From Natronorubrum texcoconense (lineage in GTDB: Archaea; Halobacteriota; Halobacteria; Halobacteriales; Natrialbaceae), in assembly GCF_900100335.1 (NCBI RefSeq), contig NZ_FNFE01000002.1:124001-188000 (forward strand): 64,000 nt of DNA, read 5' to 3'. This document shows, one piece after another, positions 7,592-16,152 of the stretch (positions are counted from its first letter, which is position 1; each line of letters starts with the position of its first letter). The notes below the pieces were generated by a model, which worked only from the letters and a program-made list of their open reading frames with translations, made no database searches and was not told the DNA's origin. Position numbers and translations under genes: made by a program.

Positions 7592-8781
7592 GCGGAAATC
7601 ACAACGGCGACGACCCCGAACTCGCCGTCGGCGCGGACGCCTTCGTCCAGTCGGGTGCCGGCCTCGAAATCGCCGTCGTCGGCGCGGGGGCCGTCGGCGC
7701 GACGACGGCTTACGACCTCGCGCGGGAGGGTGCCGACGTAACGCTGTACGAGAAGGGGGCAATCGCGAGCGGGTCGAGCGGCCGCGCGGCGGGCGTCTGC
7801 TACGACGCCTTCGCGGACCCGCTCGACGCCGAGATCGGGACCGACGCGATCGAGCGGTTCCGCGACCTCTCGGGCGACGACACCTTTCCGTTCGTCGAAT
7901 GTCCGTACGTCTGGCTCGCCCGCGAGGGCGACTCGGAGCGCGCCGACGCGATCCGCGAGCAGGTCGGCCGGATGCAGGAGCACGGCATCGTCGCGCTCGA
8001 GGCCGATGCCGACGACCTCGCGGATCGATTTCCGTCGCTACGAACGGACGACGTCGAAGTCGCGGGCATCGCCGGCGGGGCGGGCTACACCGATCCCGCG
8101 ACGTACACGGCCTGTCTCGCCGCCGCAGCGAACGGGGCCGGGGCGACGCTCGAGCCGGATACCCCGGTGCAGGTTCGCACCGATCCGTCGCGAGTCGTCC
8201 TCGAGGACGGCACCGAACGCGAGGTCGACGCGGTGGTCGTCACCGCCGGCGCACACACGAAACAGCTTGTGGCGGACGCCGGTATCCCGATCGCGATGAA
8301 ACCCTACCGGGTGCAGGCGCTCGTCGCGAGCGGCGACCTCGCGGAGCCGATGTGTTACGACGCGACGGACTTCTTTTACTTGCGGCCCCATCCCGACGGC
8401 TTGCTCGTCGGCAATGGAACCGAATACGTCGAGGCCGATCCGGACGGCTACGAGCGCGACGCCAATCCCGACTTCGCCGAGGAGCTGCTCGCACGCGTCT
8501 CACACCGGCTCCCGGACGCGGATCTCGAACTCGAGCGGGCGTGGGCCGGCCTTTGTACGGCGACGCCGGATCGGGACCCGCTGGTCGGCGAGCTACGGGA
8601 CGGCCTCTACGTCGCGACCGGCTTCCAGGGCCACGGCTTCATGCGCGCGCCGGCGATCGGTCAGCGACTCGCAGAACAGGTACTCGGCGACGACGGAATC
8701 GATGCGTTCGATCCAACCCGGTTCGACGGCGACGAGTCGTTCGAGATCGTCGACGGGATGGCGATCGAGTCGGAACCGTAA
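7588..8781 (+). CDS. FAD-dependent oxidoreductase, DadA/sarcosine oxidase-like
   Basis: 397 aa. The FAD-binding dinucleotide motif is IAVVGAGAVGATTAYDLA (about residues 27-44) followed by the acidic strand end TLYEKG. A second FAD contact (GLYVATGFQGHGFMRAPAIG) lies near the C-terminus, as in glycine/D-amino-acid/sarcosine oxidases (DAO family). These oxidise a C-N bond of an amine and pass electrons to oxygen or a carrier. It starts inside the stop of the creatininase-family gene (ATGA). Substrate unknown. Confidence 0.85.
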   Translation: MSGNHNGDDPELAVGADAFVQSGAGLEIAVVGAGAVGATTAYDLAREGADVTLYEKGAIASGSSGRAAGVCYDAFADPLDAEIGTDAIERFRDLSGDDTFPFVECPYVWLAREGDSERADAIREQVGRMQEHGIVALEADADDLADRFPSLRTDDVEVAGIAGGAGYTDPATYTACLAAAANGAGATLEPDTPVQVRTDPSRVVLEDGTEREVDAVVVTAGAHTKQLVADAGIPIAMKPYRVQALVASGDLAEPMCYDATDFFYLRPHPDGLLVGNGTEYVEADPDGYERDANPDFAEELLARVSHRLPDADLELERAWAGLCTATPDRDPLVGELRDGLYVATGFQGHGFMRAPAIGQRLAEQVLGDDGIDAFDPTRFDGDESFEIVDGMAIESEP

Positions 8782-8809
8782 TTCGAAGGTGAAACAGAGC
8801 GGAGACGAC

Positions 8810-9271
8810 TCAGTCGTCGACGGCGATTTCGTCCGCTTCCGGCGTCGACGCAGGTTCGGAGTCGGCGTCGTGCTCCGATTCTTCCGTCTCGATCGAGGAA
8901 TCTTTCGGAATGTCGATGCGCAGCGTGCCGGTTTCGGTCAGCGTGGCCTCGCCGGCATCGGGATCGACGACCGCGTCGTTCGGCAGTTCGGCCTCGCCGT
9001 CGAGTTCCATTCCGCGGCCGGGGAAGCGCATCTCGTAGCCGTCGCGGAACTGGCGGAACCGCTCGATTCGGATCTTGACGTTTCCTTCCAGATAGCGGAC
9101 CTGTACGTCGTCGGGTTCGGCACCCGGCGCGTCGAAGACGACCTGATAGCTCGTCTCGTTCTCGAGGACGTCGACGGGCAGCGAGCGGTGTTGCTGGACG
9201 CGTCCGTTCGCGCGGCCGACCTGTCGGTAGAGGGCGTTACCGATCGACTTGCGGAGGTTGCTGGGGCTCAT
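8810..9271 (-). CDS. Hsp20/alpha-crystallin family chaperone
   Basis: 153 aa. The central alpha-crystallin domain is visible from LPVDVLENETSYQVVFDAPG to GTLRIDIPKD, with the typical A-x-x-n-GvL-like end (GEATLTETGTLRIDIP). An acidic, low-complexity tail follows (EEESEHDADSEPAS-like composition), as in many haloarchaeal members. Small heat-shock proteins hold unfolded proteins without ATP. The gene converges with the FAD oxidase. No heat-shock operator was recognised upstream. Confidence 0.9.
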   Translation of the reverse strand: MSPSNLRKSIGNALYRQVGRANGRVQQHRSLPVDVLENETSYQVVFDAPGAEPDDVQVRYLEGNVKIRIERFRQFRDGYEMRFPGRGMELDGEAELPNDAVVDPDAGEATLTETGTLRIDIPKDSSIETEESEHDADSEPASTPEADEIAVDD

Positions 9272-9439
9272 GGGGCGTCACCTCTGAATGCGGGGCTGGA
9301 GACCGCAACGGAGACCGTGAGGAGGGTCGAGGACATGGCTTACCATCGGCTACACTAGCCCCATTCATATCTCTTTTGATAGAACAAAATAAACGTCTGA
9401 CGAGTTCCGCGTTCACGAAACTGCGGCGGCGGCGGGAAG

Positions 9440-9598
9440 CTACAGTTCGACCTGCTCGAGACAGTCGCTTCCCCCACAAACCGGACACGAGAGGTCGGTC
9501 ACCTCGAGGTCGTCGGGCTTGTCGTACGTGTAGTGGTTCTCGAACAGGTCGAGAAAGCAGTCCTCCGCGGTGCAGACGAGTTCCTCCGTCGGTGGCAT
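9440..9598 (-). CDS. Small zinc-binding protein, DUF7559-like (52 aa)
   Basis: 52 aa beginning MPPTEELVCTAEDCFLDLFE. Two cysteine pairs, C9/C14 and CPVC (about 40-43) plus C48, suggest a zinc site. It is short, acidic and without a signal peptide. It is divergent from the radical SAM gene at 9800. The call to a haloarchaeal DUF is from memory and function is unknown, but the cysteine spacing and acidic composition look like a real microprotein. Confidence 0.75.
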   Translation of the reverse strand: MPPTEELVCTAEDCFLDLFENHYTYDKPDDLEVTDLSCPVCGGSDCLEQVEL

Positions 9599-9770
9599 AC
9601 CCTCTCTTGGGTCACGACGACTATCAACGTCCGGGTTACGGAACCATCGGTTCGACGGTACTGGCTTCGGCTACTCGCTGCGGGTCGCCCGTACGAACTA
9701 CAGCCGCGAGCAGCGAGCGGTTCATCGACGACGACCCTGGGGTGGACACGTTCGTTCGGTGTAGTCACCG

Positions 9771-9776
9771 TTTTAC
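9771..9776 (+). promoter_or_regulatory. TATA box for the radical SAM gene
   Basis: ttttac is centred about 27 nt upstream of the ATG at 9800, consistent with a leaderless transcript. It argues against the 89-codon upstream extension of the ORF. Confidence 0.6.
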
Positions 9777-9799
9777 CACTCGAGGCGCTACCCGACGTC

Positions 9800-11524
9800 A
9801 TGACTGACCCCGAGACGCTGTCGGTAACGATCGTCGACGGCTACGTCGACGAGCCCGCCCACTTCGGGGTGCCGCCGTACATTTCGACGTATCCGCGATA
9901 CGCGGCCGGCGCGCTGATCGATGCGGGGGTGCCACGCGAGCAGATTACGTACCACACGATCGATCGGCTTCGCGACGAGCCGGACTACTGGCGGGACGTC
10001 GACGAGGCCGACCTGCTGATTTATCTGGGCGGGATGACCGTCCCCGGTAAGTACGTCGGTGGCACGCCCGCCGAACCGGACGAAGTGCGAAAGATGGCCT
10101 GGACGGCGGGCGGCACGAGCCTGATGGGCGGCCCCGTCAAGTTCGGCGTCGGCGACGAGAACGCCGGCGCGACCGAGACCGAACGGCAGGATCTGGACTT
10201 CGACTTCGTCGCCAAAGGCGACGTCGAGGCCGCGGTCTACGACCTCGTCGAGAGCGGTCTCGAGGGATTCAACAATCGGATGCGCGACGTCGACGAAGTG
10301 TCGCGGTGGGCCCAGGAGGGGGCGTTCATCGTCGAGCAACACCCGAACCATCCGGATCACCTCATCGCGGAACTCGAGACCTCGAGAGGCTGTGCCTACC
10401 GCTGCTCGTTCTGTACGGAGCCGCTCTACGGCAACCCGACGTTCCGGCCGCCGCCGTCGGTCGTCGGCGAGGTCGACGCCCTCTCGGACTACGGCGTCAA
10501 ACACTTCCGAATCGGCCGGCAGGCCGACATCCTCGCCTACGGCGGCGACGGCGAGGCGCCGAACCCCGACGCCCTCCGACAGCTGTACAGCGGCATCCGA
10601 GAGGTCGCACCCGACCTCGAGACGCTCCACCTCGACAACATGAACCCGATCACGATCGTCGAGTGGCCCGAGGCGAGCCGCGAGGGGATCCGGATCATCG
10701 CCGAGCACAACACGCCCGGTGACACGGCCGCGTTCGGGCTCGAGTCGGCCGATCCCATCGTGCAGGAAGAGAACAACCTGAACGTCACCGCCGAGGAGTG
10801 TTTCCAAGCGGTCAAGATCGTCAACGAAGAGGCGGGCTGGCGACCCGAGGAGCGCTCGGAGACTGAGGGAGTGGACAACGGTCCGCCGACCCGACTACCG
10901 AAACTCCTGCCCGGAATCAACCTCTTACACGGTCTCAAGGGCGAGCGCGAAGAAACCTACGAACGAAATCGTGAGTTCCTCCAGCGCGTCTACGACGAGG
11001 GCTACATGCTCCGGCGGATCAACATCCGGCAGGTGATGGCCTTCGACGGCACCGACATGAGCGATACGGGAGCCGAAATCGCAAACGAGCACAAACAGCT
11101 GTTCAAGCGGTACAAGACGCGGGTCCGCGAGGAGATCGACCAGCCGATGCTCGAGCGCGTCGCCCCGCCCGGCACCGTCCTCCCGAACGTCCACCTCGAG
11201 TACCACCAGGACGGCAAGACCTTCGGCCGCCAACTCGGCACCTACCCGCTGCTCGTCGGCATCCCGGGCGAGCGCGAACTCGAGCGGACGATCGACGTCG
11301 CCGTCGTCGATCACGGCTATCGCTCCGTCACCGGCGTCCCTTATCCGCTCGATCTCAACGACGCGTCGATGGACGAACTCACCGCCATCCCCGGAATCGG
11401 GGACCGAACCGCGGGCGACATCGTCATCAATCGCCCCTACGAGACCGTTGCGGACGCCGACCTCGAGACCCAGTTCGATCTCTCGCAGTTCGTGACGGCA
11501 CGCGGTCTCGAGCACGCGCGGTGA
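9800..11524 (+). CDS. B12-binding-like radical SAM protein with C-terminal helix-hairpin-helix
   Basis: 574 aa. The N-terminal 190 residues look like the cobalamin-binding-like half of B12 radical SAM proteins (YLGGMTVPGKYVGGTPAEPD). The radical SAM cluster motif CAYRCSFC follows at roughly residues 198-205, after an ETSRG start. The C-terminus has a helix-hairpin-helix (MDELTAIPGIGDRTAGDIV), usually a nucleic-acid or protein-contact element. Such rSAM-HhH proteins are conserved in archaea, and their reaction is, as far as I know, unassigned. A hairpin followed by T5 after the stop may terminate it. Confidence 0.88.
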   Translation: MTDPETLSVTIVDGYVDEPAHFGVPPYISTYPRYAAGALIDAGVPREQITYHTIDRLRDEPDYWRDVDEADLLIYLGGMTVPGKYVGGTPAEPDEVRKMAWTAGGTSLMGGPVKFGVGDENAGATETERQDLDFDFVAKGDVEAAVYDLVESGLEGFNNRMRDVDEVSRWAQEGAFIVEQHPNHPDHLIAELETSRGCAYRCSFCTEPLYGNPTFRPPPSVVGEVDALSDYGVKHFRIGRQADILAYGGDGEAPNPDALRQLYSGIREVAPDLETLHLDNMNPITIVEWPEASREGIRIIAEHNTPGDTAAFGLESADPIVQEENNLNVTAEECFQAVKIVNEEAGWRPEERSETEGVDNGPPTRLPKLLPGINLLHGLKGEREETYERNREFLQRVYDEGYMLRRINIRQVMAFDGTDMSDTGAEIANEHKQLFKRYKTRVREEIDQPMLERVAPPGTVLPNVHLEYHQDGKTFGRQLGTYPLLVGIPGERELERTIDVAVVDHGYRSVTGVPYPLDLNDASMDELTAIPGIGDRTAGDIVINRPYETVADADLETQFDLSQFVTARGLEHAR

Positions 11525-11547
11525 TCGACGCCTCAAGCGTCTCCGTT

Positions 11548-11578
11548 CGGCTCTCTCGAGCCGATTCGGTCCCTTTTT
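11548..11578 (+). terminator. Candidate terminator of the radical SAM gene
   Basis: CGGCTC-tctc-GAGCCG hairpin (11548-11563) followed by a T5 run at 11574-11578, 24 nt after the stop. T-rich ends are the main archaeal termination signal; the hairpin may be incidental. Confidence 0.4.
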
Positions 11579-11695
11579 CGGGTGTGTGTTATATGTTGCC
11601 GTCCGACATCCGTACTTTCTTTCAACTGTTCAGACGCCCGATCTGTCGGTAGTTCTATTACGAATGAGCATAAGAGGTGAAATCGAGGGTCTACT

Positions 11696-12100
11696 GTGGA
11701 AATATCTGAAAAACTCCTGTGTCTGTTCAGTGCGGACGTTTCAGCAGAGGAGGATCGTTACGTCATCGAAGTACCACGTCAAGAGGTCGAAACCGGCGAC
11801 ATCGACCCGGAAGAAGTGTATCGAGTCGCACTCATCTCACGGGAGGAGTCGACCGAGACCGAGGAGACGACGGCCCAGCCACAGACGGCACCGTCCGAAC
11901 CGCAGCCACCGGTCGACGTCGGCGAAACGCGCTACGTCGAGATCGAAGACATCGGGAAACAGGGGGACGGTATCGCTCGCGTCGAACGCGGCTACGTCAT
12001 CATCGTTCCCGGCGCCGACGTCGGCGAGCGCGTCAAAGTCGAAGTCACCGAAGTCAAATCGAACTTCGCCGTCGGCGAGATCATCGAGGAAACGTTCTAA
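11696..12100 (+). CDS. TRAM domain protein
   Basis: 134 aa starting at GTG (MEISEKLLCLFSADVSAEED). The C-terminal half, from GETRYVEIEDIGKQGDGIAR to VGEIIEETF, is a complete TRAM domain (a five-strand beta barrel that binds RNA). A Pro/Thr/Glu-rich linker (EETTAQPQTAPSEPQPP) separates it from a short conserved N-terminal segment. Archaeal single-TRAM proteins act as RNA chaperones or in tRNA/rRNA modification. The GTG start is chosen because the conserved N-terminal MEIS block begins there. Confidence 0.88.
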   Translation: MEISEKLLCLFSADVSAEEDRYVIEVPRQEVETGDIDPEEVYRVALISREESTETEETTAQPQTAPSEPQPPVDVGETRYVEIEDIGKQGDGIARVERGYVIIVPGADVGERVKVEVTEVKSNFAVGEIIEETF

Positions 12101-12223
12101 CCGATCAGTTATCCGGGTTTTCGAGCGGTCTGCGGTCACGCTCGACCCCGGTCCGTGTTAGCTCCCCGAGAGACGTCGTCAACGAAGAGTTGGTGTTGCA
12201 GTGGCGTCGTCCGAACGGTCCTA

Positions 12224-12877
12224 TTAGTGCTCGTTCACGTCGAGGGCTGCGGCGACGAGACTCGATTGTCCCCGTCGCAGCAGATCGGAGACGGTCGAAA
12301 CCGCGCAGTCGAGTCGATCCGCGATGTCCTGAAGCGTCGCCGTCCGCGGAATTTCGTAATAGCCGAGCTCCCAAGCGACCTCGAGCGCTCGTCGTTGATC
12401 GACCGTGAGCGGAGCGTGTGCGATCTGCGGGACGGAGCCGACGGAGATCACGTCGACCGTCAACTCGTCCGGGATCTCCTCGCGGAGCTCCCGAAAGTCG
12501 CTGGACGTGGTCACGAGCGAGACGACCATTCGCCGGTCGGGCAGGTACTCTATCGGCGGGATCACCGCGAGCGTCTCGCGTTGAAACGCCGCCGCGAGCG
12601 CTCGGTTGTACGCATCCAGTTCGTTTCTCAGATAGGAGTAACAGCCGTCGTCTCCGTCCGAATAGATCTCGTACTCGTCGATATCGAGCTCCGTCCGGAG
12701 CGCCGATTCGTACACGTCCGGGTCGCCTTCCACGTAGTTGATCGTCGTTTCGATCCCGTCGGTGATCGTGACGTACAGAATCAGCTCTCGAGACACCGCT
12801 GGAGCGGTACAGACGAGCGAGTGGATCGGATGGATCGTCGTCTCCGTGTGCGTAATCGCGACCCGAATGGCGTTCAT
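12224..12877 (-). CDS. HTH-10 (Bat-like) transcriptional regulator
   Basis: 217 aa. The C-terminal 55 residues form the HTH-10 domain (LTVDQRRALEVAWELGYYEI, then ATLQDIADRLDCAVSTVSDL), shared with bacterio-opsin activator-like regulators of haloarchaea. The N-terminal 150 residues form the usual partner region, whose ligand is unknown. No PAS or GAF domain is fused to it, unlike Bat itself. It is divergent from the winged-helix gene at 12982 across a 104-nt shared promoter region. Confidence 0.88.
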   Translation of the reverse strand: MNAIRVAITHTETTIHPIHSLVCTAPAVSRELILYVTITDGIETTINYVEGDPDVYESALRTELDIDEYEIYSDGDDGCYSYLRNELDAYNRALAAAFQRETLAVIPPIEYLPDRRMVVSLVTTSSDFRELREEIPDELTVDVISVGSVPQIAHAPLTVDQRRALEVAWELGYYEIPRTATLQDIADRLDCAVSTVSDLLRRGQSSLVAAALDVNEH

Positions 12878-12916
12878 TGCGTTCGGCCTCGTCCGTCCCT
12901 GCTATCTCGGCGAGGC

Positions 12917-12928
12917 CACTTATATAAT
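12917..12928. promoter_or_regulatory. AT-rich TATA-like element between two divergent regulators
   Basis: acttatataatt lies about 40 nt from the HTH-10 start and about 60 nt from the winged-helix start. It could serve either gene. Confidence 0.4.
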
Positions 12929-12981
12929 TGCGAAACGATTCGTCCCAACAGTTTGGCGGGGCCGAAGCAGTGGTTTGAACG

Positions 12982-13335
12982 ATGGCACGGAACGGAACGT
13001 CGGAGAACTCGACACCGTCGACCGACGAATTGCTCGAACTGCTCGGTGATCGGTACGCTCGTCGGGTCCTTCGGACGATACTTGACGAACCGATGGCCGT
13101 GCAGCAGATCGTCGAGACCACGGGAATCTCGAAGCCGACGGCGTATCGGCGCCTCGACCAGTTAGAGCGGGCGGGACTCGTCGCGTCGAAGCTGCTGCTC
13201 GACGCTGGCGGGAACCACTACAAACAGTACTGGACGACGCTCGAGAGCGTGACCCTTCGGATCGGTGAAGACGGGGTAACGACGACCGTCCGAACCGACC
13301 GTACGCAGCGGAGCCGGGAACGCAGGCTATCGTAA
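12982..13335 (+). CDS. Winged-helix (ArsR-like) transcriptional regulator
   Basis: 117 aa. The wHTH spans about residues 14-80: LLELLGDRYARRVLRTILDE, then PMAVQQIVETTGISKPTAYR as recognition helix and LEREAGLV-like wing (LERAGLVASKLLLDAGGNHY). The short basic tail ends with TDRTQRSRERRLS. It is of the haloarchaeal ArsR-like type and has no visible metal-binding cysteines, so a metal sensor role is unlikely. It is divergent from the HTH-10 gene. Confidence 0.85.
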   Translation: MARNGTSENSTPSTDELLELLGDRYARRVLRTILDEPMAVQQIVETTGISKPTAYRRLDQLERAGLVASKLLLDAGGNHYKQYWTTLESVTLRIGEDGVTTTVRTDRTQRSRERRLS

Positions 13336-13482
13336 CGATCGAAGTCGGTTGCAGACCGAATCCAGGGTCGGCGTTCGGTCGGATGTATACCGGTTGAACG
13401 GGCGTCGTCCAAGGATGTGTACCGACCACATAGCCACCGTCCGAGGAGATGTACCAACCGCCAGCCGCGACGCGCCGCCAGC

Positions 13483-14250
13483 TCACGTCCTCGGAATCGT
13501 ATCCCGGAACGTCTCCGGATCGTCGTGGAAACAGTCGCCGACGACGACGGCGTCCGCGCCGGCCTCGAGGATTTCCGTCGTCTTCTCCTGACTGTCGATG
13601 CCACCGCCGTAGAGGAGCGTGGTGTCCTCGAGATAGCGCGCCGCGGCTTCGACATCTTCGGGACCGCCGTAGCGGCCGGAGTACTCGACGTAGAAGATCG
13701 GGAAGCCGTAGAACGCCTCCGTCGCGAGCGCGGCGCCGGCGACTTCCTCCGGTGTGTAGGTAGCCTCGACCCCCGACGTGGTCGCCGCCGCGGAGTCGAG
13801 GTGCTGGACGACGTAGCCCTCGCCGATCAGGCTCGTCGTGAGTTCGGCGATCGCGTCGACGCCCTTGGACGCGACGAAATCGCCGACGACCGGAAGTCCG
13901 GCCCCGAGGAGTTCCTCTGGCGTGCGTCCGACCTCGGTGAAGAGATCGACGTGTTTGCCGACGAAATGCTCTCGGTCGCCGTTGTAGACCGCCGGAACGG
14001 CGACGAAGTCCGCAGCGTCGATCGTCTCTCGCGAGACGTGGTCCGAACTGTACGGCTCCTGAAAGACGGGTGTCGAGGGATGTGCGTCGTCGATCGCTCG
14101 GATCGCCTCGAGCGTGTTCGCCTCCGTGACGTCGTCGGAGCCGCCGACGATCACCAGATCGGTTCCCTCGAGCACGTCGAGAGCATCCGGTAACGGCTTC
14201 GCGGGATCGACTTTCGTGATGTGGGTCACCCCGTCCCAGTCGAGTGTCAT
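13483..14250 (-). CDS. Geranylgeranylglyceryl phosphate synthase-like (PcrB family)
   Basis: 255 aa from MTLDWDGVTHITKVDPAKPL. Family signatures are DLVIVGGSDDVTEANTLEAI near the N-terminus, FYVEYSGRYGGPEDVEA, and the phosphate-binding end LLYGGGIDSQEKTTEILEAG then ADAVVVGD. GGGP synthase joins geranylgeranyl diphosphate to sn-glycerol-1-phosphate, the first committed step of archaeal lipids. Haloarchaea may carry more than one PcrB-family protein, so this may be the main enzyme or a paralogue. An upstream in-frame start exists at 14277, but the conserved block begins at 14250. Confidence 0.83.
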   Translation of the reverse strand: MTLDWDGVTHITKVDPAKPLPDALDVLEGTDLVIVGGSDDVTEANTLEAIRAIDDAHPSTPVFQEPYSSDHVSRETIDAADFVAVPAVYNGDREHFVGKHVDLFTEVGRTPEELLGAGLPVVGDFVASKGVDAIAELTTSLIGEGYVVQHLDSAAATTSGVEATYTPEEVAGAALATEAFYGFPIFYVEYSGRYGGPEDVEAAARYLEDTTLLYGGGIDSQEKTTEILEAGADAVVVGDCFHDDPETFRDTIPRT

Positions 14251-14329
14251 GCAGAGGCCTTCGAAGAACGGTCTCAACTCCCTGTCGGTTTCGCGGTCGG
14301 TCGGAGGTCGGTCCCCGTTGGGTGACGAT

Positions 14330-15112
14330 TCAGTCGTCGAGCGGCGTCCCGTCGATCCGTTTCGCCCCCTCGGAGTCGTGGACGACGACCTCGCCGGGGT
14401 CCGGTGGGGCGGGCTCGTACGTCTCTCGGACGGCGATGGCTTCCTCGATCTCTCGCACGGCGCGTTCTTTCAGCGCGCGAGCGAGGTCCTCGGCGTCCTC
14501 GCGGGCGATGGCTCGACCGAGCCCCTCGCACTCGTGGGCGCGGACGACGCCTTCCGTATCAACGGCTTCGCCCATCGGCTGGCTGGTTCCGGCCAGTGCG
14601 ACGCTGAAGGGGTAGGTCTGACAGATCAGTGGTCGATCGTCGTGGGCAGCGCAGGCCCCGGTTCCGTCCTCATCCTCCTCGTAGAAGGTGCAGTCCCCAC
14701 AGCTGTCCGTCTGGAGCGCCCACTCGAATGTCTCGCCCTCGAGGTCGCCGTTTTCGGTCTCCGACAGGCCGTACGGCATCGGGCGGGCGACGTCGCGCCA
14801 GTCGTACTCGCCCTCGTAACCCTCGCTATCTCGCGGTTCCACCGTCTGCTCGCGGCTCGACGAGGCGCTCACACGGTCCGAGGGACTCTCGGAGTCCCTC
14901 GCTACTTGATTGTCCGCGGCCCGTTGGGCCGCGCTTGCCTCGAGGTCGCGAACCTCGTCCGGAAACACCGTCGCGGTGTGTTCGTCCTCGCCGTGGCCCT
15001 TGCAGCAGGCCCCACAGCGGGTACACTCGAAGCCGATCGACTCGATGGCGTCCGCGAGGTCGTCGACGGCGAGTTGGCGGGCCTCCTCGAGTTCGGCCTC
15101 GAGCGATTGCAT
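14330..15112 (-). CDS. YkgJ family cysteine-cluster protein with an unusual insert
   Basis: 260 aa. The first metal-binding block is CTRCGACCKG (about residues 30-39); the second comprises CGDC and a following Cys/His set (GACAAHDDRPLICQTYPF). YkgJ-type proteins bind zinc or iron, and their role is unclear. Between the blocks, residues of about 60-100 form a low-complexity stretch (ASAAQRAADNQVARDSESPS) coded by DNA with two perfect hairpins. Typical relatives, as I know them, pass straight from the first block to the DWRDVARPMPYGL segment. The insert keeps the frame. Confidence 0.82.
   Translation of the reverse strand: MQSLEAELEEARQLAVDDLADAIESIGFECTRCGACCKGHGEDEHTATVFPDEVRDLEASAAQRAADNQVARDSESPSDRVSASSSREQTVEPRDSEGYEGEYDWRDVARPMPYGLSETENGDLEGETFEWALQTDSCGDCTFYEEDEDGTGACAAHDDRPLICQTYPFSVALAGTSQPMGEAVDTEGVVRAHECEGLGRAIAREDAEDLARALKERAVREIEEAIAVRETYEPAPPDPGEVVVHDSEGAKRIDGTPLDD
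14880..14932. repeat. Two perfect hairpins inside the YkgJ gene
   Basis: GAGGGACTC-tcg-GAGTCCCTC (14880-14900) and GCGGCCC-gtt-GGGCCGC (14916-14932). Their short loops and close spacing match the hairpin trains in the intergenic repeats, which suggests an in-frame repeat insertion. Confidence 0.6.
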
Positions 15113-15160
15113 ACCGGATACTCCCTGCGAGGGCAGAAAAGGCAGTCGCTCCCTCGCCGT

Positions 15161-15246
15161 TCATACGGTTTACTGTAAGTCATTTCCGGCGCAACCGCCG
15201 CCCGGATCGCGGTTGCGCCGGTAAATCGTTACAGTAATCCGTATCA
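15161..15246. repeat. 86-bp imperfect palindrome, copy 1
   Basis: Outer arms catacggtttactgtaa and ttacagtaatccgtat, inner arms TTCCGGCGCAACCGC and GCGGTTGCGCCGG, centre cgcccggatc. A second copy lies at 44979-45061 with the same arms but a different inner stem. In both, the TGA of a leftward gene is the first three bases of the minus-strand motif TGATACGG. Confidence 0.75.
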
Positions 15247-16038
15247 GTCGGTCCGCGCGGCCGGCACCGATCGCTCGCCGTCCCACCGGACGCGTCCCTC
15301 GACGTCGAGTTTCTCGAGGTGGGCAACGACCGTCGCGCGGGCGAGATCACGGACCCCCGAAAGATCCTTTTCGTAGGCCGTATCGAGGATCTCCTCGAGC
15401 GTGTGCCCACCGGAGTCGACGGCCTCGAGAATCTTCCCTTCCCGGCGCTTTCGGTGGGTGAGCAGTCGCTCGAGGGTTTCGCGTGGCGCGTCGATGTCCG
15501 GCCCGTGACCGGGATGGAGCGCCGGCGGGTCGGCCGCCCAGAGACGACGCAGGGTCGTCACGTAGGCGCGCATGTCGCCCTCCGGCGCGCCGACGACGAC
15601 GCTGCCCTCGCGGACGGCACAGTCACCGCACAGGATCGGCCCGTCGCGGCCGGCCTCGAGGGCCACGTGGTCGGGGGCGTGTCCGGGCGCGTCGAGGACG
15701 CGAACGCGGTCGTCGCCGAGCGGAATCGTCGTCCCCGGAGAAAACGTTCGATCGGGAGCGACGCCGGTCGCCTCGCGGAACCGGTCGACGCGGCCGTATC
15801 GCGCCCAGACCGTCGCGTCCGTCTCTGCGGCGTACGATTCGACGGCGCCGACGTGGTCGGGATGGGTGTGCGTGACGAGCACGTGTTCGACGCCGCGGTC
15901 GCGAACCAGCCGGTCGAGTTCGTCGGTCCGCGCCGCGGGGTCGACGAGCATCGCGGAGTCGTCGCCGAGCAGGTAGGCGTTGGTCGCCCCGCCCGGTGCG
16001 CGCGTCGCGACCGGAATCGCCAGTCGGGTGAGATGCAT
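15244..16038 (-). CDS. MBL-fold metallo-hydrolase
   Basis: 264 aa from MHLTRLAIPVATRAPGG. The zinc motif HTHPDHVG is near residues 57-64, with later ligands in DAPGHAPDHVALEAG, LCGDC and LHPGHGPDID. The C-terminal 50 residues form a winged-helix-like segment (GHTLEEILDTAYEKDLSG). This layout (hydrolase plus LACTB2-type tail) occurs in nucleases and lactonases; the substrate is not decided. The longer ORF start at 16113 adds an implausible Arg-rich leader. The stop codon lies in the 86-bp palindrome. Confidence 0.85.
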   Translation of the reverse strand: MHLTRLAIPVATRAPGGATNAYLLGDDSAMLVDPAARTDELDRLVRDRGVEHVLVTHTHPDHVGAVESYAAETDATVWARYGRVDRFREATGVAPDRTFSPGTTIPLGDDRVRVLDAPGHAPDHVALEAGRDGPILCGDCAVREGSVVVGAPEGDMRAYVTTLRRLWAADPPALHPGHGPDIDAPRETLERLLTHRKRREGKILEAVDSGGHTLEEILDTAYEKDLSGVRDLARATVVAHLEKLDVEGRVRWDGERSVPAARTD

Positions 16039-16152
16039 ATCTCGAGCGTTGCAGCGGGCGAAAAAGTGTGTGTCGACAGGTCGCTCGAACTGACGCCGGC
16101 GGACCACCCCCATCCGTACCCCCGTACAGATGTGGACCGGGCTGCCAGGCGG

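Noticed and set aside
9533-9799. N-terminal extension of the radical SAM ORF
   Set aside because: The 89 extra residues lack haloarchaeal composition, and a TATA box sits 27 nt before the ATG at 9800.
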